A stretch of 64,000 bases of DNA from assembly GCA_019973155.2 (NCBI GenBank), contig BPQB01000006.1, positions 779,128 through 843,127 of the forward strand. The letters run 5' to 3'. Under the pieces are notes generated by a model. The model was not told the origin of the DNA. It saw only the letters and a list, made by a program, of their open reading frames with translations, and did no database searches. Below, piece by piece: positions 45,801-58,625 of this stretch (positions are counted from its first letter, which is position 1; every line of letters begins with the position of its first letter). This DNA comes from Phanerochaete sordida (taxonomy: Eukaryota > Basidiomycota > Agaricomycetes > Polyporales > Phanerochaetaceae). Made by a program: the position numbers and the translations under genes.

Positions 45801-47732
45801 GACAAGCTTGCCTGCCGCAAGGAGCGGGGGCAGGGACGCCTGCGGGAGGTAGGGAGCGAACAGCGACTTGCGCTGGGGTTGGTTCGACTGCTGCTGGAGC
45901 TGCGACTGGAACTGTTGGTGCTGCTGCTGGAGGATGTTCATGCCGCCGAGGCCAAGGCCCATCATGTTCGCGGCCATCATGTTCGGGAGCATGTTCGGGA
46001 AGCTGAACGACGGCATCTTGTGGTGGTGGCCGCCGGCCGCCGCGCGGAACTGCTGCAGGCTCTGAAGCTGCGCCTGAGCCTGCGCGAGGTCTGCGGTGTA
46101 GGGCGCGTTCTGGAGGCCGCCGACACCGCCGTTGATACGCCACGTCGAGTCGTTGCGAGCGTGCTGAGAGCCAGCCAGGCCAGCAGGCGGGACGAAGCCG
46201 TCATCGAAGCCATCCGAGTTGTTCGGGAACATCGATCCGAGGCTAGGCTGTCCAGTGGTCTTGTTGAGGACGTTCACGCTGTGACGTCTACCGTGACCGC
46301 GGGGAACACCGGCCTGGGAGTCCAAGCCCATACCCATGCCACCCAGCTGGCCAAATTGACCCATGGCCGATTGAGGACCGGCGAACGCCGCGCTGATGCC
46401 CATTCCGACGGGCAGAGTGCTGTGCACTCGGCGGTGAGCGCCGCCTCGAGGCGGGGCAAGGCCAGCGGTCTGGAAGGAAAGGACCTGGTTCTGCGCAAGC
46501 TGCTGCTGGTAGAGCGCCTGCTGTTGTTGCTGAAGGGCTTCGATCTGGGTCTGGATGGCAATCTAAGACGAACATGAGATTGAGTTGGTGTGAAAGGATC
46601 TGCACACGCAACGACGTACCTGCTCGGCCATGATACCAGAGATCTCGCCGGAGCTCTCAGTCCTTCTGTGCGAGTTCTGCTGCTCCTGCTGGGCTTCCAT
46701 ATTGAAGTTCTGTTGTGCGTTCTGCTGCTGCGGGAATTGGAAGCCCATATCTTCCTCGTTAATGGGCGGTCCCATGGGCATGGCAGCACTGGGGCGCCTG
46801 CGGCCAAACATGAAGCCAGGCGCGAGCTGAGGGCGGCCAGAGGGTCCGACGTCTTCCTGCTGCGCGGCGAGCGCGGCAAAGCGGGGCGCGGTGAAGCTCT
46901 GCGAGAGCGAGCGGCGCTGGTGTGCGCCCGCGTTGGGCGCAGGGGCCTCGTGGATTTCGCCCTCCTCAAAGGATCCACCTCCAGGGCCTTCCTCGACATC
47001 TTCCATCATGGCACCGAGATTGGGAGAGTAGGAGTTGAAGTTGTTGGGGAGCGAGCCCGCGCCGAGCGACGCGGCCTTGCGGTGCCTGGGAGGCTCGTTG
47101 CCAGCGGAGCCAGGGAAGGCGATGGCTCCGGGCTGGAAGACAGGGGCGTTCGCAGGCAGGCTGGAGCTCTGGCTCGCGGGGATCGGGACAGGGGCCGAGG
47201 CGTTCATAGGGTTGCTCATGTTGGCGGACTGCGCGGATGGAGTCGTGGTCTTGAGGTCAGCAATGACGCGCTGCAGCGAGGAGAGCGCATCGCTGGTGCC
47301 CTCAGCAGGGTTGGCGTTCGCAGGCGAGCCCGAGCTCTGCTTGCCGCTGTTCTGCCTCGACACGCTGTCCCTGTTGTTGCGGTTGCCCTGGGACGGCCTG
47401 CGGTTGCCGCCGCGGGCGTTGTTACTGCCCTGGGACTTGGGGCGTTGGCCTTCAGGCCTCTTGCCTCCGGCGCCGTCGTTGCTGCTCTTCTTCGCGTCGT
47501 CGCCACCGGTGGGCGATGGGTTAGACGGGTTGCGCCTGTTGCTCGCGCCGGACGTAGGACGCTGAGGGCCGCTGTTCGGGCCTCCGCTAGTCGACCCGGA
47601 GCGCGACATGTTCCTCCTGGGGCCACCTCTTGCTGCCCCCTGACCACCGTTGGGCGACGGCTTTTTCTCTCCCGGCTTCTCCTCTCTCTTGGGTGCAGCG
47701 GACTGCGTCTGGGGCGTGACTTCGTCGGTCAT
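42820..47732 (-). CDS. SSD1: SSD1-family RNB-domain protein (RNase II/Dis3L2 branch)
   Basis: Ten exons on the minus strand: 46620-47732, 45493-46562, 45110-45440, 44900-45057, 44473-44847, 44146-44419, 43990-44091, 43570-43934, 43312-43510 and 42820-43260, giving 1475 residues. The first 650 residues are disordered, rich in Gly, Asn, Ser and Gln. Cold-shock-like domains follow (RKSLFAPYLPQASLPPLLAA, VVGILRVNKRNRSDAYV, IVWFKPTDKRVPLIAIP). The RNB domain starts near residue 905 with FTIDPNTAKDLDDALS and continues through HIADVSYFVKP and HFTSPIRRYADVLVHRQL. The protein binds mRNAs of cell-wall genes in yeast. The four acidic residues of the nuclease site (D912, D918, D920, D921) are all present, unlike in S. 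cerevisiae Ssd1. Confidence 0.9.
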
Positions 47733-48420
47733 TTCGTTCGTAATGAGTATTCTGGTTGTACACGAATTGTTGCTTGGGGCTTATGGAATGTTTTTGGTCT
47801 TTTTATTGTTTCTGGTCGGGAAAAGGGTGCGTGGAGACGACTGCGGTATGCGATGAGCGGGCTGCTACGCTGGCACGTCGTGAGCGTCACCTACCAGGGA
47901 GTTGGAAGAACAGCGTAAGGTAGATGGCTTTGCCCTGTAGGGCGAGTGGGGGTTTATGGGAGTGGTTGCCTCGGTAGGCGTGGAAGGTTTGGTTATCGTC
48001 GCAAAGAGAGACCGAGAGAGCTGCACGTCCGAGTTTTATGATCCTCTAGCGCAGCACGCTCGCTTTCCCACGCCTTGTCCCCATCACATCGTGTATCATC
48101 TTCGAGTTTTACTTCCGTCCTCCGCATAGCCGGCGACAACAATCGACCAAACAGCCTCAGAATAACGTGTCTGATGACGCTGCCTGCGATCTTCATTTTG
48201 CAAAAATGTTTCACCAGCCACGGCGGCCTCTGGCGGCCTGCAGCCCTCCAAAGCGCGTCACCTTCGCGACGGACCCTTGTCCAAGTTTGTCGCGCCCAGA
48301 AGAATAGCCCTGGGAGAAAACAGGCTCTTCCAACAGATGACGCTGCATATCCGGGGGAATATCATAGTTAGCGGCCAGTAAGGTATTAGGGTGTCTACAC
48401 GGTCAGTGCTCTACAGTCCA
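47733..48420. other. Intergenic region between SSD1 and IDH
   Basis: About 690 bp holding the SSD1 promoter and leader (likely long, as in yeast) and the IDH 3' end. No gene is seen. Confidence 0.35.
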
Positions 48421-50092
<1,672 letters not shown>

Positions 50093-50823
50093 TTTTATGA
50101 GTTGTCGGAGGAGAACGGTCTGCACAACTTTGCTGGGCCTTTAGGCCATCACGTGGCATGACGAAATGCACGTGGCAACGGCGTCTCCGCCTTCGCGCTT
50201 TCGGCCGTCATGTCCACCACGGCCGCGTACCGCGCTGCGGTTCGGTCTTGACTTTGTCCATCGAACGTCGACTTGCGCCTCTGCTTTCATGCTTGCGTGC
50301 TGCAGAGCGAGCGAATCAGATCCTTACCGGCCGAGGCTTTTCCAAGCCGATACTCATTGATTTTCGTGAGTGTATGATACGGTGCTAGGCAAGTCAACGG
50401 GCTGGCAGCCGGCGTCCTGACCTTGCCAGATGATGTACAGTCCAGGGGGTTCCAGATACGCTCATTTCTGCTATGATTGCAATATTTGCCGATGCATGAC
50501 GCATATTATCATAGTACAGAACTTCTCGAATCAGGCAAGCGTTGCTTCTTGAGAGCAGTTGGTCGCCACAGCAAGAAAATTACTTGAGCCTCTGCGCATA
50601 TAATCATCGAGGGCTTGTATAGCTACACTTCGATGCCCAACCGAAGCAATGCTCCCCCTAAGGTCGTTCCCAGCCAAGCCGCAAGCCCGGCTTCGCCCAT
50701 CTCAAGATTTACAATTTCCCACATCCCGCGCACAAGAATTTGGAGAATTTGTGATGTCGTTTGAACGACAGGATCTGACCGTCGCATGATTACGTAGGCA
50801 GACTCCAGACTGACATACGTAGC
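50093..50823. other. Intergenic region left of the IFI6-like gene
   Basis: Promoter side of IDH and the 3' side of the IFI6-like gene. Short frames only. No gene is seen. Confidence 0.35.
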
Positions 50824-51314
50824 TCAAGTGCAATTCGCAGCGGCTTCATGAGCAGGTGCCACCAATCCCAGCGCCGCCAGGATACCCGTCACCGCAGCGC
50901 CAATCCAGGCAGGAATCGCGATTCCGCCCATGGTGAAGCCTTGAATGAGAGCGAACAAGGAGCCGGCGGCGACGTCTCCAATGCCTGACTGTACTCCAGC
51001 AGCTATGCTTCCTAGGTGTCGCGCCACACGTCAGTCCAGAGGTTCTGATCTGAAGGCACCCCCTCATGTGATGCCAGAGAACGCATCGCCTCAGGCTCAC
51101 CTGCAACAATCCCGACAGGACTAAAACCGACGAGGGCGAGGAGACCTTGCACCAATCCCATGGCCGCGAGGCCAGCGATGGCACCACCGGCGACTACAAT
51201 GCAGTGGCAAAGCATGCACGTTAGCTGTCAGTGTGCTCTGTACGCTCGCCTCCACGCTTCAGGGGCACTGAGTACTGAGTACTGACCTCTAACGATGACG
51301 TCCGTACTGTTCAT
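50824..51314 (-). CDS. Small hydrophobic protein, interferon-induced 6-16 (IFI6/ISG12)-like
   Basis: Three exons on the minus strand: 51287-51314, 51101-51193 and 50824-51011, giving 102 residues. The whole mature part is Gly/Ala-rich and hydrophobic: VAGGAIAGLAAMGLVQGLLA, then GFSPVGIVAGSIAAGVQSGI, GDVAAGSLFALIQGFTMGG and a final helix, ending with a Cys-containing tail (HEAAANCT). The GFSPVGIVAGSIAAGxQS block is the hallmark of the IFI6/IFI27 family, which in animals sits in mitochondrial or nuclear membranes and affects apoptosis. Members occur widely in fungi with unknown roles. The splice phases (1/1) agree and each intron starts with GTCAGT or GTGAGC. The link to immunity in animals cannot be transferred. 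Confidence 0.78.
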
Positions 51315-52682
51315 TTTTGCCGCGTACTATCGAAGAGCTGTGAGACAAGAGGATGGAGGATCCAGGACGCGTCACGGCATTTAAACTCTGGCGTAAATGG
51401 GGCCTGATCATGAAGGTTCTGTCAGGTTGGGCGCCATTAGCGCCGTCCTCAAAAGCCGCCTCCCGGGCAGACACCGCTGGCAGCGGTACTTCAGGGAGAA
51501 TATGCAGCCTATCCCGTGATTAACCCGCTCTCCAATATTGACTAAACTATCGCCTGGTCGCCGCGGATACGTTCGAGTATTACGCCACAAAGCCGTAGCC
51601 AAATAAGGGCAAACATCTTGTTGGAAGGCACGTCTGGCAGTCCGAGCGCATATGCAGCATATTACATGGGAATAAGAGTGTTTATTTAGAGATTGCACCG
51701 TACTCGTATACTCACTTAGGTCTGTTTCGAGAAATCGTCGTCCCGCCACCGTGAATGATGGCACCGCGGTCCGCGCCGCGGATGATGGCACCTGGTACCG
51801 CGTAACGACTGAGAGCGCGCGCTGATCACCGTGAAAGATCACGTCTAAGTTTTGAGCATCTAAGGCAAGCAAAGGGCGAACTCGTAAGACATCAAACGTC
51901 AACGGAATGATGAACGACCTACTAAAGACTCGCTCTCGCCCCAGAGGTCAGATGAAAGGTGGGGGCCCTCAAGTCTGCACAAGGCACGCTTGGTCAACCT
52001 GGTCATGGTAACATTCATCATAGTGAGCTTTGAAGGCGGCTTGCCTGAAGGCACTAAGGCAATGAAAGCCGTTGGCAGCGAGTGTCGTTTCAAACGAAGG
52101 TGGTACTTACCAAAGCGTCCATCACTCCCTCAGCCTCTTCAGCCTGTCTGTAGCACTCTCAGCAAAGGTTAGGGCAGAGGAGAGTGAGCACATACCGCCA
52201 TATCTGCACTGTCAAGCTTGGCTGCGCCCGCCTCCAAAGCGCTATGCCTAGCTAGCCCAGTCCAGAAGATGGGGCAGCTTGTCGCCAGCAAGCTCTACAA
52301 GAGCTGCAGTCATGATCATCTACGTGATACGCCGATAGTATTCATCTGCGAGAAATTAGCAGCCCGCGAAGCCGTTCGTGGGCGAGCCGCGCACAATATG
52401 AGATCTGAGGGTCGGTCGACATGGGGCGCTAAGCGGTAATTTGGGTCGCTCTTGTCGCCCGGGCGCGATACAGGACGCGATTCACGAGCAAGTTTCGCTG
52501 TGAAAGCTTTTTGAGGGGATGGACGTAGCCATAGGGAAGAGTGAGCTGTGTCAAGCAGCGTCGGCGTTGTGTATGTAGATGGCGGTTACAAGTCAAACCG
52601 CTTCACGCGACGCGTAGCGCGCCTATTATTGCTTTGTCCTCCTCTTTCCGAAACTGTGACGACAACACTGTGCATTGCAAAC
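51315..52682. other. Long intergenic region upstream of paralogue C
   Basis: This 1.37-kb stretch is the longest intergenic stretch in the window. Minus-strand frames at 51408-51902 and 51899-52093 have GT/AG signals nearby but no domain, and a CCGCGG-rich short palindrome occurs at about 51770. Nothing can be called. Confidence 0.35.
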
Positions 52683-55103
52683 ATGGCACAGGAGACGGCG
52701 GCCAGCATAGCTGTAGACATCAAGAGCATCTCGGCTGAGGACGAAGTCTCCTTCTTAGCCGAGCTGCGATTAAGTTAGTTCGCCTAACTCCAATGAATCT
52801 GCAAGTACGGTACATGATTTTGACGAATTGCTCTGTAGCGAGGGAAGACCGCACCTCAAAAGCTGAAGCAGTTGAAGACGTCATAGAGCTGTGTCAAGAG
52901 CTGTATTATACAAAGTCCTCCGAGCCGACTTCTCTGGAGTGGAAATATACCTCTCTGCTCCTCTCCATCTGCGGCGGACGTGGGCGAGTTGTTCTCCAGG
53001 CCATCTGCATCGCGTCTATCAAATGGCGTTCCCTGGAGCTTTGGAACAAGGCGATCGAATTCTGCATCCTTACCAAGTCTGTCTCCGTACTCCGAGGCCG
53101 ATGGATTGTTCTCGCCATCGCGCAGTTTGGCTTTCAACCTGTGCAGCCAAGGTGAGCCAGCACGTTCCCCACTTTCCGTGCATTGCTCATACTTGTGCAC
53201 CATAGTCTTGCTAAGATTTTTGGGAGTGACACCGCTCTCAGACCGGCAATCGGACTATGCGACGAGCTACTCGACGCCTACACGAAGTTCCTGCCCGACC
53301 AGGCCATCCTGTGGATACCGAAATGTCGTGAACGGCTCTGCGAGGCCTTCGACACCTCTTCTAAGGACACGTACGACAGGTTTATTTATAAATGCCTCAC
53401 GGAGGGTGGCCTTGTGAACGTGCAAAAGCGGTACGTGAGGTACCCTACATGATCGTCCAAAACTGATACCGAAGCTGGCAGTATTCTTCCGTTCTGTGTC
53501 GAGACCTCATCTGAGGACTACCTCTGTGAACTTTCCCAGCGAATTTACAGGACTGAAGTCTTCATGGAGTCCAAAGTCAAGAGCGAAGTTGTCCGTAGCT
53601 TGATGGACGCCGCATTGGAGAAGTCGGAGTTTGGGTGCCACCTCGGGAATGGCGAATTCGGAAGTAACGATCGTCCGTGGACATGGATGTCTCGCTACTC
53701 AGAGATAGACCGTCCAGACGCCGCCATTGCTCTCGCGAGAAAGTTGGTCACACGAGTCGGGAGTTCCTCCCAGGGAGTAGTTCAGCAAATCATATCGACC
53801 ATTTCTGAGGCTCACAAATGCCAGAACATCCCAAAAACGCAAGCGGCAGCCCTGTGTCTGGTTGTCCCCCTCGAGCAAGGTGCTTGGAACATGTTCGAGC
53901 AGGATCTTATAGGGAAGCAGCACGCGCCCCACGACTACGCAAGTGCCAGCCATACGCTATCGGGCCTACCTTCATTTAGCTTCCTTATAGAATTGGGAGA
54001 CTCAAACGTCTTTGCAACCAGGTGAGTGGCCATTCTTTTACTGCAATATGCTCGCAGTAGTGAATCTTGTTGTCTACGCAGGATGCTAGAGAGGCTACCG
54101 GGAATCCACCCATACTACCAATATCAGATCATCCACCAATTGAGGAAACAACTTAGCCGGCTATTCGAACGGGGTCCTCCAGGCGACATCATGGAAAAGC
54201 TCAATAAAATGATCAAGGCCGCCACCGCCATTTCTAGCACCACTGCGGTGCCGTGGCTTGGTCTCCTCTCCCCTTTGCTAGATGCGGACATGTGCAACGA
54301 GGCCCGATCTTTAGCCGACACCATCATCAGCGAATTCTGCCCCTCTCCTGCATTCAAATTGGTCGACAAGGGGGCCGGAGGCCAACAAAAGCATCCGAAT
54401 GACAAGACCTCCATCCAGGAAATGGTCAAAAAGCTGATCCGGATCACGGAGGAGACTTATGCCTTGGGGGGACTCGGCCCTGCGATCGCTCGCTTGATGG
54501 TCCTATGGGCTGAGCTGGGCATGGAAGCAGCTCCCACCGACGCCGATGCTCTCGCGGAGAGTGAACGAGCTCTGAAGACTTGTCTTGATCAGTTCACTTG
54601 CAACTGCAGCACATGCCATGAGATACGCACTTTCCTCGAATCAGAACGTCTGCACAGCGTCCTCAAGATCGCGAACCTGTCACCAGGGTCTAGCAAGACG
54701 TCCGATAGCGCGCGGCATGTCGAGCAGAAGCTGAAAGACTACCCGACCGTCGCTAGCGTGGAGGTGGAGCTATGCGCGCATAACGAGCAACTTCGCGATG
54801 TCTGGGTGAGCCGCTAGAGTAGCCTTTTCACGGCGCAGAAACTCATTGCTAGTCACGCAGATTCGCAAATCGCCTCAGCTCTTCCGGCCTTCGCAGTGGC
54901 AAGGGTACATAGACACCTTGTGGGAGATGGTGAATCGCGTCGACAAGGATGATGCCACACGACGTCGTATCCTGGGGCCTGAATATGATTTGCTGCAGAA
55001 GTGGCTCTCGGATCGTCCATCTCCGACGACCACACGCGGTTCCAAGAGAGTAGCGACCACGAACAAGGTCGATTTTGGGTCTAAAAGGTTCAGATTGATA
55101 TAG
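52683..55103 (+). CDS. Lineage-specific large protein of unknown function, paralogue C
   Basis: Six exons: 52683-52773, 52839-53151, 53206-53430, 53482-54021, 54082-54805 and 54861-55103, giving 711 residues. Landmarks shared with B and A are SAEDEVSFLAELRL at the start, then EDVIELCQELYYTKSSEP, WRSLELWNKAIEFC, DTYDRFIYKCLTEGGL, a C-x-C-x2-C site (CNCSTCHEIRTFLES) and VWIRKSPQLFRPSQWQGYI. The end is basic, SKRVATTNKVDFGSKRFRLI, likely nuclear. Composition and periodic Leu suggest stacked helices. Intron positions match those of copy B at five places. It lies 13 kb from B among unrelated genes, so the family is dispersed as well as locally paired. No known domain was recognised. Confidence 0.75.
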
Positions 55104-55807
55104 ACTTCGGATGGGATAAAGGGACTGGTCGTGGGACTTTGCTCGTCTCGAGTATCGACTGCAGCACAGGGTTCCGCACAATGTTTGTATTACGTTAATG
55201 TGTTCTCGATGATCTGTCTGCGTCCGCTTCTTCGTCTTTGAACATCGGCCGGTCTGCGTAATTAGTAGATGTTGTGTGGAGAAAGTTGTTCGATAGAGAA
55301 GGAGATTCACTAGCAGACCTGAAATCTCACCAACGACAGTTGTGCTGTCCCCTTATGGAGCCGTAATCGCGCGTCGCTTCTCGCTGAGCTCGATGGAGGT
55401 ACGTCCGCTGTCCTATATCGCAAGCACAATATTCACATTTAAGGTGAGATAATAACCGCGCTGGGTGATCAAGAGCAGATACAGGCTCTTGAGACAGAGA
55501 GTGCATAGCCTTGCGTGGGTGCCGAAGGACTGCCACCTGTCCAGGCTTGTAGACTCACTGGGAGGTAGCCAACTGGCGATAATGTAAAGGGATATTCTTG
55601 AATGCGGATGTGCATTGGCCATGTGTAGACGTCAGGCTGGCAGGTGGTACCGACGCCCTCCCTGAAGATACTACCTAAGAGAGCCAGATTCATCAGTAGC
55701 GTGAGTACTGTGACAGTTCCTGTGGAAGAAACAATAATAGAGAATAACCAACAATAGTATACACGGTCTCATCCGGAGGTATTACACAGAAAATGGCAGG
55801 GAGGGAA
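55104..55807. other. Convergent 3' region, paralogue C / VPS24
   Basis: About 700 bp, AT-richer near 55720. Frames of about 70 codons on the minus strand have no domain. No gene is seen. Confidence 0.35.
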
Positions 55808-56664
55808 TCAACTGAGGAGGCCGCTGAGTTGTTGTCTGTACTGCTCCATGACCCTTTCTGTCTCCTCGTCTTCCAACTTGTCTTCGAGACTCTGATGACA
55901 CTGTGAGTTATTCGAAACGAGGATATGGTCTAGTAGGCGCACCGGTTCCGCGTTCTGTATGGTTCCAGTCTGTCCAAGCTTTCCATTCGTGAGGTCAAAG
56001 AGGACCTTATCAACCTCCTCATCGGCTTCCTCTTCGAGCTCGTCGTCGTCTTCCATCGCAAGGGTATCGTCCATCATCTCTTCGAGGATTCCAGCCTGCA
56101 GATACAAGTCAGTTTGAGGCAGTCGAACTGCGTGACAAGCGGGCGCACTTTGGTCATTTCCATGCTCATCTCGCGCATAGCCTGGTTAATCTGAGGGAGC
56201 TTGATAAGCTGGTTTGAGAGCTTCATGATCTCAGTCGACTTCTGCAATGATCCAGTGACCTTCGCCATAGCTGGAGGGGACATCAGCGACCCAACACTGC
56301 ACCATAGTCATAGCACGCACCAAGCTGCTGCGCGAGCTGATTCGATATCGAGCCCAGCCGCGCCTTGCTCACGGAGAGCCTGTCCTTCTGCTTGTTACTC
56401 CGGACGACCTCGCGCGCGAGTATCCGCGCCGATTTGACATCGCCCTTCGACGCCAGCTGCTTCACGGTCGTCCGCGCCTTCGCTGTCGCGGCGTCGAGCT
56501 GCCGGGGCGGGCCGTCAACGTCGCACGAGAGCACCCCGGGCGCACAGACCGACCTGCCTCATCTCCCGCTCCAACTGGCGCTGCTCCGCGCGCAGCTTGG
56601 ACTGCCAGGCGCGCACCTTCTCCTCGGGAGTTGGGCCGTAGAGGAAGCGGTTGATGCTCTGCAT
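55808..56664 (-). CDS. VPS24: ESCRT-III subunit VPS24 (CHMP3)
   Basis: Five exons on the minus strand: 56554-56664, 56321-56498, 56149-56270, 55943-56095 and 55808-55891, giving 215 residues (family about 220). It opens INRFLYGPTPEEKVRAWQSK with the amphipathic first helix. A basic helix follows with LASKGDVKSARILAREVVRS, then LIKLPQINQAMREMSMEMTK, AGILEEMMDDTLAMEDDDEL and an acidic stretch. The closing helix is EDKLEDEETERVMEQYRQQL. VPS24 co-polymerises with Vps2 and Snf7 on endosomes to drive membrane scission and sorting into multivesicular bodies. The last intron (55892-55942) is 51 nt and in frame, so its retention would add 17 residues; removal gives the usual spacing. Confidence 0.87.
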
Positions 56665-57014
56665 CGTCGTGTGGTATCTGGAAAATGGCGAGAGAGAGGG
56701 CGGGGAGGAGGTGGTGGGCGTGCAGGATGAGCGGAGTGGGCCGTCGAAGGCGCTCAGGTCCGGCTCGAGTCGCGTGGCGCAGGCGCGTCAAAGGGCGCAT
56801 CAAAGCCTGAAGCAGACGCAGCGGCGGCGCCGAAACTGGACCAGCATGTCATCCTCAGCCAGCCTCTGCCCAGCCACCGCGAATGGGACCAGATGCGTCT
56901 GCGATGTTTGTACACTCTCCATCCCTCCTTCCTGCCACCGCGGTTTGAGACCGCCCCCAGTCTGCCCTACGCTGGTCGTCCTGAGATCCCCGTTTCTCAA
57001 CCGCTGGGCCTACC
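56665..57014. promoter_or_regulatory. Divergent promoter VPS24 / KRE9-like
   Basis: About 350 bp between two divergent starts, GC-rich, with no TATA-type box found. The whole stretch is likely shared regulatory sequence. Confidence 0.4.
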
Positions 57015-58535
57015 ATGACTGCTCCTCTCCGCCTTACATTGCTCCCGCTTGCATTGATTGCAGTGGCACTCGCAGATCTCACTCCTACTGCTCCTGGTCC
57101 CGGACAGTCGTTCAATGCCGGTAGCAACTGTACCATCAACTGGGATGTGGACTCAACCGGGACATGGAACAACGTCACCATCAGTGAGTGTATACGTTTA
57201 CGTCTTCGCTGTCACTAGCTCAGCTATATGCAGATCTCATGTCTGGCTCCAACACCAACATGAGCCTGGTGACCAATGTCGTGTCTGGTCTGGACGGTAC
57301 AGACGCCACACTTGTGCCCATGAACTGGACATGCCCGGATGTCGATCCTTATGCTCCCATATATTTCTACCAGGTATGGTCTGGCAGTGATGCAAAGACT
57401 CTCAATCTTACTATATGCAGTTCTCCGATGGCCTTGGGAATACAACCTGGACGACACGGTTCACAGTGAGTGTTCACACAATGTTGCAAGCTTCCTGCTC
57501 ACAATCCCGCTCTAGATTGCCTCCTCAAGCGGAGAGCATTTCCCCCCAGAGAACGCCGCCCAGCCGAATGGTGATCCTATCCCATGGGGAACGGGCACGC
57601 TAGCCGCCAACGGAACCGACTCGATTTCCACACCTGGTACCGTACCGGAGCCAGCCGACCCCGACACGCCTTCTGACGACCTTGACGGCGACTCGGATGG
57701 AGAACCTTCTCCTGATCCTTCTGACAGTTCTGATGAGGACCCTTCTGGCGACGACTCTTCCGACGACGGCCTCGATGGTGACACGGACGCCGACTCTCCC
57801 GACCAGTCTGACCTTGGCTCCTCTGCCGACGACACTTCGGCGCCGACGGGCACGTTGAGCCAGGCCGACATCTCTCCCGACTCGCCGGTGCCATGGATCC
57901 TGACCAGGGACGACAAGCATTCTGGAGACAGTGGAGACGACGATGAGGGCTCTCATGAGAAGGACGGCAACGGCAAGCCCAAGAACGAAGGTGGCGACGG
58001 TAACTCCGGAAAGGCGAAAGGTGACAAGGAAGGAGACGACTCGGACAAGAAGTCTTCGGAACCTGAAAAGAAGGCTGTGTCGGGAGGCGACAAATCCTCT
58101 TCCTCGTCCTCACATAAAGCGTCGCCGACGGCGCACGGGCAGGACGAGGACACCGCGAAGCCTTCTGGCTCAAGTTCATCAAAGAAGGAGCCAAGCCCGT
58201 CCTCCGCCTCCAAGCCGGCTCCCAAGGACACTGCGAAAGTGTCCTCGTCGCACAAGCCGGCCGCGACGGAGGCGAACACCGAGTCTGCTCCGACGCCTGC
58301 TCTGCCACCCGTCCCCAAGAAAGGGCGCTCGAACTCGACCGCGTCTGAGAGCGCTGCGTCCGCCTCGAAGACGACGCACGCGGCGAGCCCGTCGAACACG
58401 TGCAGCTGCTCGCCCGACCAACAGCAGGGCGGGATCTCGAAGCTGCTAAATGGTGGGTCGAGCGAGGTCGAGAAGGTCTCGGGGTGGATCCATCTGGTCG
58501 TTCCTCTGGTCATCGCGGTCCTCGTTCTGTACTAG
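57015..58535 (+). CDS. KRE9/KNH1-like GPI-anchored cell-surface protein
   Basis: Four exons: 57015-57183, 57234-57373, 57421-57465 and 57516-58535, giving 457 residues. A signal peptide (MTAPLRLTLLPLALIAVALA) precedes a KRE9/KNH1-type Ig-like domain: PTAPGPGQSFNAGSNCTINW, WNNVTINLMSGSN, and YFYQFSDGLGNTTWTTRFTI. About 300 residues rich in Asp, Ser and Lys follow, first acidic (DSDGEPSPDPSDSSDED) then Ser/Lys-rich. The C-terminus is a hydrophobic GPI-signal-like helix, WIHLVVPLVIAVLVLY, after a Gly/Ser region. Kre9/Knh1 proteins help make beta-1,6-glucan. Many basidiomycete relatives share only this domain, so a cell-wall role is likely and a catalytic one is not. The gene is convergent with the AP endonuclease-like gene, with about 90 bp between the stop codons. 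Confidence 0.8.
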
Positions 58536-58625
58536 GTTCGGTCTTGGTCTCGGTACCGCTACATTCCTTTGGGCTATGGATACAATTCTTCTGTGCTGGT
58601 CGCAATAATATACCCCTGCATATGT

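Noticed and set aside
46590..47918. 442-codon frame on the plus strand opposite SSD1
   Set aside because: It is the antisense of the low-complexity N-terminal exon of SSD1; Arg/Val/Leu-rich composition and no domain mark it as a GC-driven shadow.
51408..52093. Minus-strand frames of 164 and 64 codons upstream of paralogue C
   Set aside because: They have no recognised motif and cannot be joined into a gene; possibly relic sequence.
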